Shown here piece after piece: positions 1 to 6,621 of a stretch of 9,703 bases of DNA; positions within the stretch are counted from its first letter, which is position 1, and each line of letters begins with the position of its first letter. Both the position numbers and the translations under genes were made by a program. Under the pieces are notes generated by a model that was not told the origin of the DNA, made no database searches, and saw nothing but the letters and a program-made list of their open reading frames with translations. The stretch is from assembly GCA_039029915.1 (NCBI GenBank), contig JBCCFD010000309.1:1-9703 (forward strand), given 5' to 3'. The stretch is from QQUD01 sp039029915. Lineage in GTDB: Bacteria; Chloroflexota; Anaerolineae; Promineifilales; Promineifilaceae.

Positions 1-384
1 AATTTTCTTTTGATACTTTTGAATGGATAGCTTGCTGTAGTGAGGCGCAAGCACCATGCTAACCGCTTGTTCTATGCCATCGTCAAGCATGTCTCGAATC
101 GTATCCTCAATCCACGGCGCCCAGTGACGCATGCCCAAGTAGAGTTTGTATTTGTTGGGGTCTAAATGAGCCCGAATGGCATCGATTTGGGCTTCGGTAA
201 ACTCAAGCAGCGGGGATTTGCCCCCAATTTGACGGTAATTGTTGGTTATTTCGTCGAGAACGGCCGTATTGGTGGGACGGCCGTTACGAATGTCTGCTAA
301 GTAGCCGGGTATCTCTTCTAAACTGTTTGGGCCACCGTATGCCATAATAAGAACGCCGATGGGTTTGTTTGTGCTTGTCGTCAT
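1..384 (-). CDS. hemH: Ferrochelatase, N-terminal part (cut by window edge); probably coproporphyrin type
   Basis: Inserts ferrous iron into a porphyrin. The reading frame starts at the ATG at 384 and is open for 128 codons to position 1, so the C-terminal half or more lies outside the window. Visible family marks are LIMAYGGP (residues 12-19, with Tyr16 where Bacillus HemH has its metal-site Tyr13), the YRQIGGKSPL block that follows the first helix, the LGMRHWAPWIED segment, and VLAPHYS, whose His matches the conserved metal-binding His. The whole stretch resembles the monofunctional Bacillus enzyme. Together with the HemQ-like gene two positions upstream, this suggests a coproporphyrin ferrochelatase (CpfC), but the substrate is inferred. 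No strong Shine-Dalgarno is visible; the leader is a 133-bp spacer full of heptamer repeats. Two ACGGCCGT palindromes lie 17 bp apart at 260 and 277. Confidence 0.95.
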   Translation of the reverse strand, partial: MTTSTNKPIGVLIMAYGGPNSLEEIPGYLADIRNGRPTNTAVLDEITNNYRQIGGKSPLLEFTEAQIDAIRAHLDPNKYKLYLGMRHWAPWIEDTIRDMLDDGIEQAVSMVLAPHYSKLSIQKYQKKI

Positions 385-388
385 GATC

Positions 389-423
389 TTTAGCTTTGGG
401 CTTTGAGCTATAAGTTGTAAGCT
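389..423. repeat. Degenerate heptamer tandem repeat (type A) in the hemE-hemH spacer
   Basis: Five 7-bp units lie in exact register: TTTAGCT (389), TTGGGCT (396), TTGAGCT (403), ATAAGTT (410) and GTAAGCT (417), followed by TGCCAGC. A related array with the same first and last units is found at 2426-2460 in another spacer of the same gene cluster. The array sits directly before the hemH start, where a ribosome binding site would be expected. Confidence 0.7.
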
Positions 424-451
424 TGCCAGCCTCTACTTTTCCCTTTCTTCA

Positions 452-467
452 TCGAGATAAATCTCGA
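452..467. repeat. Small perfect inverted repeat between hemE and hemH
   Basis: TCGAGA (452-457) and TCTCGA (462-467) flank the 4-base loop TAAA. The minus-strand transcript could form a short hairpin between hemE and hemH. No U-run follows on either strand, so it is not a typical rho-independent terminator; it might be an mRNA processing or stability element. Confidence 0.35.
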
Positions 468-479
468 CCCTAATTTACT

Positions 480-514
480 TTCCTAATTACCAATCACCAA
501 TGACAAATACCCAA
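480..514. repeat. Degenerate heptamer tandem repeat (type B) just after hemE
   Basis: Units in 7-bp register are TTCCTAA (480), TTACCAA (487), TCACCAA (494), TGACAAA (501) and TACCCAA (508), ending three bases before the hemE stop codon. The consensus is close to TNACCAA. A related TTACCAATCAC string recurs at 3604-3614 in the hemD-hemB spacer. Confidence 0.7.
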
Positions 515-517
515 TAA

Positions 518-1564
518 CTATCTACTGGTCTTCTCATGCACGTAATCAACTAACCGCCGCACGTTATCAACCGGCGTATTAGGGAAGATGCCGTGGCCGA
601 GGTTGAAGATGTGCCCAGAACGGCCGTCTACCTGCTCCAAAACCTCGTCCACCCGTATCTTGAGCTCACGCCACGGCGCAAGAAGCGCCACAGGGTCTAA
701 GTTGCCCATGATGGCTTTATCGTGACCAATTTTGTCCCAAGCGGCATCGAGCGGCATGCGCCAATCTGCGCCAACGACATCACCACCACAGGCCGCCACT
801 TCATCTAAGTAGGGGAAGGTGCCTGTTGAAAAGTTAATGACGGGCACATCCGTGCGTTTTTTCACCATCTCAATAAGTTTGAGGTTGAAAGGCTTGACAT
901 AACGAATGTAGTCATGTTTGCCTAAGGCTAAACCCGCCCATGAATCAAAGATTTGCAGGGCTGAAGCCCCGGCTTTGGCCTGCTCAATCAGGTAATCAGC
1001 TTGGATCGTGACCAGTTTATCCATCAGTCGGATCCAGGCGGCGGGTTCGGTGTACATGAGCGCTTTGGTACGTGTGTATGTTTTTGAGCCGCCACCCTCT
1101 ACTGCGTAGCTGGCCAACGTAAATGGTGCGCCAGCAAACCCGATCAGCGGAATGTTGCGCGGGGTGAGCTCAGCCACGACGAGCTTGATGGCTTCAAGGG
1201 TAGGACCCATAATTTGGCTAGCTGGCGGGGTCGCTAGAATGTCGATGTCATACGGCCGTTCCACCCGGTTGTGGATACGAGGCCCAACATTTTTAACAAA
1301 TTCCAAGTCAAACCCCATACCGATTAGCGGGGGTAAGATATCTGCAAAAATGATAGCAGCATCAAAATCGAAGGCGTTGATCGGTTGCATCGTCACCTCA
1401 AACGCGAGTTCTGGTGTGTTAATAACTTCAAGCATCGAATGCTTAGCACGCAGATCTCGGTACACTTTCATATACCGTCCCGCCTGACGCATCAACCATA
1501 TCGGTGTCTTATCGACTGGTTGACAGTGCGCCGCTTGTAAAAATCGTGAGTTTTGGAGGGTCAT
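518..1564 (-). CDS. hemE: Uroporphyrinogen decarboxylase
   Basis: Cytosolic enzyme that removes the four acetate carboxyls of uroporphyrinogen III to give coproporphyrinogen III. The start at 1564 gives 348 residues, normal for the family. It is preferred over an in-frame ATG at 1594 because AAAAGGA lies just upstream of it and the family begins near this point. Visible marks are the first signature PIWLMRQAGRYM (residues 21-32, containing the two active-site arginines), IIFADIL with the catalytic-site Asp (about residue 74), the GFAGAPFTLASYAVEGGG segment with the conserved Tyr, and FNLGHGIFPNTP near the C terminus with the conserved His. It follows the hemQ-like gene after 107 bp and precedes hemH by 133 bp. 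It contains ACGGCCGT at 620 and 1252. Confidence 0.97.
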   Translation of the reverse strand: MTLQNSRFLQAAHCQPVDKTPIWLMRQAGRYMKVYRDLRAKHSMLEVINTPELAFEVTMQPINAFDFDAAIIFADILPPLIGMGFDLEFVKNVGPRIHNRVERPYDIDILATPPASQIMGPTLEAIKLVVAELTPRNIPLIGFAGAPFTLASYAVEGGGSKTYTRTKALMYTEPAAWIRLMDKLVTIQADYLIEQAKAGASALQIFDSWAGLALGKHDYIRYVKPFNLKLIEMVKKRTDVPVINFSTGTFPYLDEVAACGGDVVGADWRMPLDAAWDKIGHDKAIMGNLDPVALLAPWRELKIRVDEVLEQVDGRSGHIFNLGHGIFPNTPVDNVRRLVDYVHEKTSR

Positions 1565-1600
1565 TTTGATCCTTTTTTGATAATTCGGCCTCACATTGGC

Positions 1601-1676
1601 GGTTACAAGTTACAGATGAGTGGCGTTCGTAAATCGTAAATCGTCAATCGTAAATCCTCTAGCTATTGCTTTTAGC
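1601..1676. repeat. Heptamer tandem repeats in the hemQ-hemE spacer
   Basis: Four units in exact 7-bp register, CGTAAAT (1628), CGTAAAT (1635), CGTCAAT (1642) and CGTAAAT (1649), form the clearest array in the window. Just before it are two units GGTTACA (1601) and AGTTACA (1608). After it come looser AGCT-type units (GCT at 1662, 1668 and 1675) that run into the hemQ stop codon. The spacer contains little other than these repeats and the hemE ribosome binding site. Confidence 0.75.
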
Positions 1677-2412
1677 TTTCAGGCTGCCACTGATACACCG
1701 CTTTGCCCACAAAAAATGGTCCCAAGCTTTCAAGGTATTGCGAGGTTTGGGTCGTTTTGCGCATGCGCTGAACGATGTGTGATAGCGGGAATAATTCTTT
1801 ACCAAGCAAGCCTGTTACGAAGTCGTTGTCATTTTTATCAAGACCGTGGCACGCCAAGCGGATGTCAAAACCGTACTCTTTGCTGGCGTAGGCTCGACCA
1901 ATGCCGCCGTGCTCCATCAAGATGGTGCGCTGTTCAGACGGGCTGATTTGCTCAAACTTGCCCGAGCGGCGCAGCGGATAGAAGATTGCCCAGGGCAAGT
2001 TGGGGTCCGTAACGCGGCTAATGGGTTTTTTGATGAGCGTGTATTCTAAATCTTGCTCATATCCAATGCTATAGGTGCGCCCAATCATGGTCATCTCTCG
2101 CTTGGGGGTTAATGAGTCAAATAGCCCGCTGTTGACGAGTGGACGAACGGCCGTTAAAAAGTAGCTGGGATCTTCGCTAAACGTCATCAGGCCAATCCCT
2201 TCTGGATCGTTCAGTTCTTCATACACAACGGCCTGCACGTTGCTTTCTCGAACTTGCTCGAGGAGAGGGTCAATGCGATTGCACTTTGTAAAAACCAGCA
2301 GCTGCATAAACAAGCGGCGATTCATGGAAATCATTTCGCCAGCTTCATTCTTCCCTTTTTCAGATATGTCCGCCTCTTTCGTTTTCGGGCGGGTGATGTT
2401 GAGTTTACTCAT
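1672..2412 (-). CDS. hemQ: Chlorite dismutase-family protein, probable coproheme decarboxylase (HemQ/ChdC-like)
   Basis: Family members oxidatively decarboxylate coproheme III to heme b, the last step of the coproporphyrin-dependent pathway. The start at 2412 gives 246 residues and has AAGGAAA upstream. A longer in-frame start at 2481 would translate through a heptamer repeat array, and an internal ATG near MNRRLFMQ (residue 30) is also possible, since the first 29 residues are a charged extension. Visible marks are FYPLRRS, whose Tyr145 aligns by eye with the catalytic Tyr of Geobacillus HemQ; EHGGIGRAYA, with His168 as probable proximal heme ligand; and the C-terminal GPFFVG motif. The segment between these (DIRLACHGLDKNDNDF) does not match the distal-pocket residues of Bacillus-type HemQ, so this is a divergent member. 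It lies between hemB and hemE, which supports the heme role; oxidase or chlorite activity is less likely. Confidence 0.85.
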   Translation of the reverse strand: MSKLNITRPKTKEADISEKGKNEAGEMISMNRRLFMQLLVFTKCNRIDPLLEQVRESNVQAVVYEELNDPEGIGLMTFSEDPSYFLTAVRPLVNSGLFDSLTPKREMTMIGRTYSIGYEQDLEYTLIKKPISRVTDPNLPWAIFYPLRRSGKFEQISPSEQRTILMEHGGIGRAYASKEYGFDIRLACHGLDKNDNDFVTGLLGKELFPLSHIVQRMRKTTQTSQYLESLGPFFVGKAVYQWQPES

Positions 2413-2425
2413 AGGTTTCCTTTTC

Positions 2426-2460
2426 TTTAGCCGTGAGCAATAGGCTTTGGGCTGTAAGCT
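2426..2460. repeat. Degenerate heptamer tandem repeat (type A) in the hemB-hemQ spacer
   Basis: Five units in exact register are TTTAGCC (2426), GTGAGCA (2433), ATAGGCT (2440), TTGGGCT (2447) and GTAAGCT (2454), followed by TGTCAGC (2461). The first unit, the TTGGGCT unit and the final GTAAGCT-TGYCAGC match the array at 389-430 near hemH. This indicates a dispersed repeat family rather than chance. It lies immediately upstream of the hemQ ribosome binding site. Confidence 0.7.
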
Positions 2461-2544
2461 TGTCAGCATGTCAGTAAGCAATCATTGGTTAGTGTTGCAA
2501 TGTCACTTCTTCAGTTCCTCACAATGCACTAGCCCTTTCCTCTA

Positions 2545-2572
2545 GCTCAGCCCGCTATCCGCTATCCTTTTA
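2545..2572. repeat. Short heptamer repeat overlapping the hemB stop codon
   Basis: CCGCTAT occurs twice in tandem (2552-2558 and 2559-2565), flanked in the same 7-bp register by GCTCAGC (2545) and CCTTTTA (2566). The second copy contains the hemB stop codon (2562-2564), so the repeat extends into the gene end, as at the end of hemQ. Confidence 0.5.
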
Positions 2573-3560
2573 GCCATGTCGCCGCATCCACCGCGTGATA
2601 GGTAATGATCACATCGGCACCGGCGCGTTTTATACTCGTTAGTTTTTCAAGCGTGACGGTCTTCTCATCTAGCCAGCCATTGGCGCTGGCTGCTTTAATC
2701 ATTGAATACTCCCCGCTTACGTTGTAAGCGGCCAGAGGCAGCTCGGGGAAAGTTGTTTTTAAACGATGGATAACGTCGAGATAGGACAGCGCCGGTTTAA
2801 CCATCAGAAAATCAGCGCCCTCCGCTACGTCGATGGCAGCTTCCCGCAGGGCTTCGTTGCTGTTGGCGGGGTCCATCTGGTGGGTTTTGCGGTCGCCAAA
2901 TTTTGGTGCACCGTCCGCTGCATCCCGGAAGGGGCCATAGAAGCCTGACGCATACTTAACGGCATACGACATGATGGGCAGATGGTCGTAATTCGCATCA
3001 TCCAATGCTGTACGAATGGCGCTAACCATGCCATCGATCATGCCGGACGGGGCGATAATGTCGGCCCCGGCTTTTGCGTGAGACAGTGAAACCTTGCCCA
3101 AAATGTCAAGCGTTTCGTCGTTAAGAACATACCCTTCAGGCAGCATTGGAAGATGCTCACCCGTGTTGAGAATGCCGCAGTGGCCGTGATCGGTATATTC
3201 GCATAGGCAAACGTCTGTGACGACCAATAAATTCGGCAGTGCTGCTTTAATGGCGCGGGTCGCCTGCTGGACAATGCCATCGTCCGCAAAATTTTCGACG
3301 CCGATGGGATCCTTTTCTGCAGGAATGCCAAAGAGAAGCACCGCTGGAATGCCCAGCTCGTATGCTTTTTGGGCTTCAGCAACGGCCGTATTAACTGAGA
3401 GCTGAGCAATCCCCGGCATTGAACCAATTGGGTTGTGCACATCGTTCCCATGAACAACAAACATGGGGTAGATAAAGTCAGCTGGCGTCAAGGTGGTTTC
3501 TTGAACCATACGACGTAGCTGGGGCGTGTGCCTGAGGCGGCGGGGCCGGATTTTAAGCAT
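2562..3560 (-). CDS. hemB: Porphobilinogen synthase (5-aminolevulinate dehydratase)
   Basis: Cytosolic enzyme that condenses two 5-aminolevulinate molecules to porphobilinogen. It is 332 residues, full length for the family. The two active-site lysines are visible at Lys202 (SYAVKYAS) and Lys255 (FLMVKPALSY). The metal site reads DVCLCEYTDHGHCG with Cys118, Cys120 and Cys128, i.e. the three-cysteine zinc-dependent type and not the aspartate-rich magnesium type. The protein also carries the typical N-terminal arm RPRRLRHTPQLRRMVQET and YPMFVV. The start at 3560 is the only one that keeps the arm, yet no Shine-Dalgarno precedes it: the leader directly abutting the ATG is a run of TTGG-containing octamer repeats. 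The hemD gene ends 81 bp upstream and hemQ begins 149 bp downstream. ACGGCCGT occurs at 3382. Confidence 0.97.
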   Translation of the reverse strand: MLKIRPRRLRHTPQLRRMVQETTLTPADFIYPMFVVHGNDVHNPIGSMPGIAQLSVNTAVAEAQKAYELGIPAVLLFGIPAEKDPIGVENFADDGIVQQATRAIKAALPNLLVVTDVCLCEYTDHGHCGILNTGEHLPMLPEGYVLNDETLDILGKVSLSHAKAGADIIAPSGMIDGMVSAIRTALDDANYDHLPIMSYAVKYASGFYGPFRDAADGAPKFGDRKTHQMDPANSNEALREAAIDVAEGADFLMVKPALSYLDVIHRLKTTFPELPLAAYNVSGEYSMIKAASANGWLDEKTVTLEKLTSIKRAGADVIITYHAVDAATWLKG

Positions 3561-3614
3561 TTGGGTTATTGGGTCATTGGTAATTTGGTCATTGAATCAC
3601 TAATTACCAATCAC
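3561..3614. repeat. Octamer tandem repeat and imperfect inverted repeat in the hemD-hemB spacer
   Basis: TTG starts occur every 8, 8, 8 and 7 bases: TTGGGTTA (3561), TTGGGTCA (3569), TTGGTAAT (3577), TTGGTCA (3585) and TTGAATCA (3592). The stretch also holds an inverted repeat, GTCATTGGTAATT (3573-3585) against AATTACCAATCAC (3602-3614), with 12 of 13 pairs matching and a 16-base loop. It occupies the hemB 5' leader up to the start codon. Confidence 0.6.
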
Positions 3615-3641
3615 GCTTTCAACTCCTTTGAAAATGGTTTG

Positions 3642-4472
3642 TCAGTTAATCAGTACGTCAGAATGAGTCGGTGTCATTGTTGTTTTGTCATTCATTTCTG
3701 AGTTTACCCTAGACATTTCGACCTCTTTAAAATAAGTCGCAACGGCCGTTACCAAGCCCTCAATCGTATATTTAGAAGGCATGACCTGAACGGAAAGGTC
3801 AAATTTTTGAGCCTCAGCCTTGGTCGAGGGACCAATGCAGGACACTATCTTTTGCATCAAGCTGACCGGATTTAAAAGCGCGTCAGCTTTGGGCTTTGTG
3901 ATCTTTATAAAGTTACGCACGCTAGAGGGGCTGGTAAATGTGATGGCGTCGAAGCCAGCGTTTAAGTTTTGCCACTCCTCAGTGGACGGTACGGCCGTAA
4001 TCGTGTCGTAAAGCGGGACATCATCAACGAGCGCGCCTTGTTCAAGCAGCATCTTGACAATTTCAGGACGACCAATCTTGGCCCTTGGCAGTAAGATACG
4101 CTTGCCGTTAATGTCACCCAACCCGTTGGCGAGTGCGGAGCCAGTAAACGTGTCAGGTACAAAATCAACCGAGATATTTGCGTTCTCAAGGGCCTTAAGC
4201 GTCGCGGATCCAACTGCTCCGACAGATGTCGCGTTGATAGATACCTTTTGACGGTTGCCGACAGTTAATTGAAAAAACTTAACAGCGTTGATGCTGGTAA
4301 AAAGAATCCAATCGTAAAGTTCAAGCGGCTTGAGCGTTTGCGGAATCGGTACGAATTGGATCACTGGGAAAGAAACGGCCGTTGCCCCCAACTCCTCAAA
4401 TTGGTGGCACAGGGCGGGTGCTTGTTCCCGACTGCGCGTGACGACAATTCGTTTTCCAGTTAGCGTAGTCAT
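3642..4472 (-). CDS. hemD: Uroporphyrinogen-III synthase
   Basis: Cyclises hydroxymethylbilane to uroporphyrinogen III with inversion of ring D. The family is poorly conserved, but the characteristic segments are present in order: GKRIVVTRSREQA (residues 6-18), ELGATAVSFPVI, DWILFTSINAVKFF (54-67), ILLPRAKIGRPEI (126-138), GALVDDVPLYDT, DAITFTSPSSVRNF (175-188), VSCIGPSTKAEA (210-221) and the terminal YTIEGLVTAVATYF. At 276 residues it is longer than usual. About 28 polar residues after position 248 (rich in Ser, Thr, Asn and Met) look like an unconserved tail. The ATG overlaps the hemC stop by 4 bases (ATGA), so translation is probably coupled and the unstable product is delivered directly from HemC. 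It carries three ACGGCCGT palindromes (3742, 3991, 4375), all read as Thr-Ala-Val. Confidence 0.95.
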   Translation of the reverse strand: MTTLTGKRIVVTRSREQAPALCHQFEELGATAVSFPVIQFVPIPQTLKPLELYDWILFTSINAVKFFQLTVGNRQKVSINATSVGAVGSATLKALENANISVDFVPDTFTGSALANGLGDINGKRILLPRAKIGRPEIVKMLLEQGALVDDVPLYDTITAVPSTEEWQNLNAGFDAITFTSPSSVRNFIKITKPKADALLNPVSLMQKIVSCIGPSTKAEAQKFDLSVQVMPSKYTIEGLVTAVATYFKEVEMSRVNSEMNDKTTMTPTHSDVLIN

Positions 4473-5383
4473 GAGTCAAACAGTAGGGCATTCGCCCCTT
4501 GAGCTACTGCTTTTTTGGCAACAGCAGTAGCAACCTTTTGCGGATCTACATCGCGATGTTCAACGCGAATAATTTTTGAGCCGTCTGGTGCACCCACCAA
4601 ACCCTGCAGGTGAATTTCCCAGCGGTCAAATTGAGCGTAAGCACCAACCGGCGTAGCACAGCCGCCTTGAAGCGTATGTAAAAAAGTACGCTCAGCCGTG
4701 GTGCATGCTTCAACTTCTTGTTGGTGAATTGCATTGAGCAGCCGGCGCGTTTCACTATCCTCTTCTCGACACTGAACACCCATCGCCCCTTGTCCTGGTG
4801 CTGGCAGCAGCACATCTAGCGGGAATATTTGGGAGACTTGGTCACTAATGCCGAGCCGCTTGACGCCAGCGAGTGCTAAAATGGTGGCATCATAACGGCC
4901 GTCTAGCACCTTTTGAATGCGGGTTTCAACATTGCCTCGAATAGAGCGCACCTGCAAATCGGGGCGCATTTCTAAAAGTTGCGCCTGACGGCGCAAACTG
5001 CCTGTGCCCACAACTGCCCCGACCGGCAGGTTGCCCAGTTTTATATTTGGGTCAGCCGTTACAAGACCATCACGGGCATCTTCACGGCCAACAATGGCAC
5101 CTAGAATGATGCCATTATTTTGATCAACCGGTAAATCCTTAAGAGAGTGAACAGCAATGTCAATTTCGCCGTTTTTAAGCCCGTTTTCCAGCGCTTCAGT
5201 AAATAACCCTTTACCGCCAATTTCCGGCAGGGGTTGATCGAGCTTTTGCGTTTCGTCTCCCTTGGTGGAATACGGCCGTATTTCGCACGTGATCTCCGCC
5301 CAGGCTGCGGTGAGCTTGGCTTGAATATGCCTCGTTTGCCACATGGCGAGGTTGGAGGTGCGAGTGCCAATGATTATTTTCAT
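4469..5383 (-). CDS. hemC: Hydroxymethylbilane synthase (porphobilinogen deaminase)
   Basis: Polymerises four porphobilinogens on a covalently bound dipyrromethane cofactor. It is 304 residues, normal length. Visible marks are IGTRTSNLAMWQ at the N terminus (residues 5-16), HSLKDLP with catalytic Asp83 (79-85), GTGSLRRQAQL (127-137) and RSIRGNVETR (146-155) with the substrate-binding arginines, LPAPGQGAMGVQCR (193-206), and LQGGCATPVGAYA with Cys242 as cofactor attachment site. The start codon overlaps the hemA stop by 4 bases and the stop overlaps the hemD start by 4 bases, so hemA-hemC-hemD form one translationally coupled block. ACGGCCGT occurs at 4895 (read as Asp-Gly-Arg) and 5272 (read as Arg-Pro-Tyr). 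Confidence 0.98.
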   Translation of the reverse strand: MKIIIGTRTSNLAMWQTRHIQAKLTAAWAEITCEIRPYSTKGDETQKLDQPLPEIGGKGLFTEALENGLKNGEIDIAVHSLKDLPVDQNNGIILGAIVGREDARDGLVTADPNIKLGNLPVGAVVGTGSLRRQAQLLEMRPDLQVRSIRGNVETRIQKVLDGRYDATILALAGVKRLGISDQVSQIFPLDVLLPAPGQGAMGVQCREEDSETRRLLNAIHQQEVEACTTAERTFLHTLQGGCATPVGAYAQFDRWEIHLQGLVGAPDGSKIIRVEHRDVDPQKVATAVAKKAVAQGANALLFDS

Positions 5384-6621
5384 GATGGCTCAACTTCCGT
5401 CAAATCAAAGAGTTCTCGTAGCGTCGCTACGGCCGTATCCGCCTCACCCTCTTTCGCTTTTGTGCGTAGCTGAAGAGTCGGTTCGTGAAGCAGCTTTTTG
5501 ACCAAAGCCTGTGATAAATGCTCGATGTGCTTAAGAGTTTGATCATCAACCTCTTTGAGGTAGCGCATCGTACGGCTTAGCTCTGATTGTCGAATTGCTT
5601 CTGCTTTTTCGCGCAGCGCCTTAATGGTTGGGGTGACCATATTCGTTTTAAATTCATTATGTAAACACCCAATTTCCTCCCCAATGATTTGTTCGGCAGC
5701 AGGAATCTCAGCCTGTCGGGCTGAGAGGGCGTGGTCAAGGTTGGTTTGCAGCCCATCTACATTGATAAGCGTGACGTTTGGCAGATTGGCAATCGCTGTT
5801 TCGACATTACGCGGTACACCGAGATCAACAATGATGAGCGGTCGCCCTTGGCGCTGAGGCAAAATAGCTTCAATGCTGGCTCGCGTAATCAGCGGTTGAG
5901 TGATGCGCGTCGCTGCAAAAACAACATCCGCTTGAGTCAGGGCATCAGAAAGTTGGTCAAGCCCATAAGCGGTGCCGTTATCAACGGCCGTTTCTGCCTT
6001 ATGCTGGCTCCGATTAGCGATGTCGATTTGGGTTAGCCCGCGCGCCTGCAGTGCTTTGAGCGTGATGCGCCCCATTTCACCTAGACCAATTAGTAAAAAT
6101 CGCTTGTTCTTCAGATTGCCTAGCTGGTTTTGAGCCTGTTGAAGCGCAATTGCGCTCATGCTGGCAGGAAAGTGGGCAATTTTGGTTTCGGTTCGGACCC
6201 GTTTACCCGTACGGATGGCAGATTTAAAGAGGGTATCGAGCGTTTGGTCAAGCTGCTTTGTGGATACGGCTGTTTCGTACGCCTGTCGAATTTGCCCTAA
6301 AATTTGGGCTTCCCCAAGAACCATTGAATCTAAACCAGATGCAACCTGATGCAGATGGTTTGCCACATTTTCTCCTTGAATAATGTAGAGAGAGTCAGTT
6401 AACGTGTCATATTCAACGGGTTGGGCCTGTTGCCAATGTCTTATGCGCTCAGACAGAGCCTGTGGATTGCTGCTGTAGAGCTCAACCCGATTGCAGGTTG
6501 AGATAAGGACGTGAGGATCACCGTTCTGAAATTGCGAAACGGCCGTTGACATGAGTTCACGCTGTTCGATATTGCCTGTTTTGTGACTAATGCCCAGGCA
6601 AATGAGTTGATTGATTAGCAT
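5380..6621 (-). CDS. hemA: Glutamyl-tRNA reductase
   Basis: First committed step of C5-pathway tetrapyrrole synthesis: NADPH-dependent reduction of glutamyl-tRNA to glutamate-1-semialdehyde. It is 413 residues, full length. Visible marks are LGISHKT (residues 9-15), STCNRVELY with nucleophile Cys43 (41-49), HLHQVASGLDSMVLGEAQIL (89-108), the NADPH-binding loop LIGLGEMG (177-184), VDLGVPRNVE (265-274), and a C-terminal dimerisation region from about residue 315. The start at 6621 puts ISHKT at the normal distance and has AGGGG six bases upstream. This means the gene begins 35 bp inside the preceding HTH-regulator gene. The product feeds HemL, which is not in this window. Three ACGGCCGT palindromes (5429, 5984, 6539) are all read as Thr-Ala-Val. 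Confidence 0.98.
   Translation of the reverse strand: MLINQLICLGISHKTGNIEQRELMSTAVSQFQNGDPHVLISTCNRVELYSSNPQALSERIRHWQQAQPVEYDTLTDSLYIIQGENVANHLHQVASGLDSMVLGEAQILGQIRQAYETAVSTKQLDQTLDTLFKSAIRTGKRVRTETKIAHFPASMSAIALQQAQNQLGNLKNKRFLLIGLGEMGRITLKALQARGLTQIDIANRSQHKAETAVDNGTAYGLDQLSDALTQADVVFAATRITQPLITRASIEAILPQRQGRPLIIVDLGVPRNVETAIANLPNVTLINVDGLQTNLDHALSARQAEIPAAEQIIGEEIGCLHNEFKTNMVTPTIKALREKAEAIRQSELSRTMRYLKEVDDQTLKHIEHLSQALVKKLLHEPTLQLRTKAKEGEADTAVATLRELFDLTEVEPS

Noticed and set aside
452..467. Rho-independent terminator after hemE.
   Set aside because: The hairpin has a 6-bp stem and no U-run follows on either strand.
1152..1487. Plus-strand open frame of 111 codons inside hemE, and similar ones antisense to hemA, hemC, hemD and the transporter.
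   Set aside because: They are shadows of strongly conserved minus-strand genes, with low-complexity or unrecognisable products and no ribosome binding sites.
1565..1594. Longer hemE start at 1594 adding ten residues.
   Set aside because: The ATG at 1564 has AAAAGGA upstream and matches the family's usual N terminus; the extra residues encode the ribosome binding site itself.
2413..2481. Longer hemQ start at 2481.
   Set aside because: The added 23 residues are translated from the heptamer repeat array and the Shine-Dalgarno of the start at 2412.
389..3614. CRISPR or minisatellite interpretation of the spacer repeats.
   Set aside because: Units are only 7-8 bp, without unique spacers or conserved 25-37 bp repeats.
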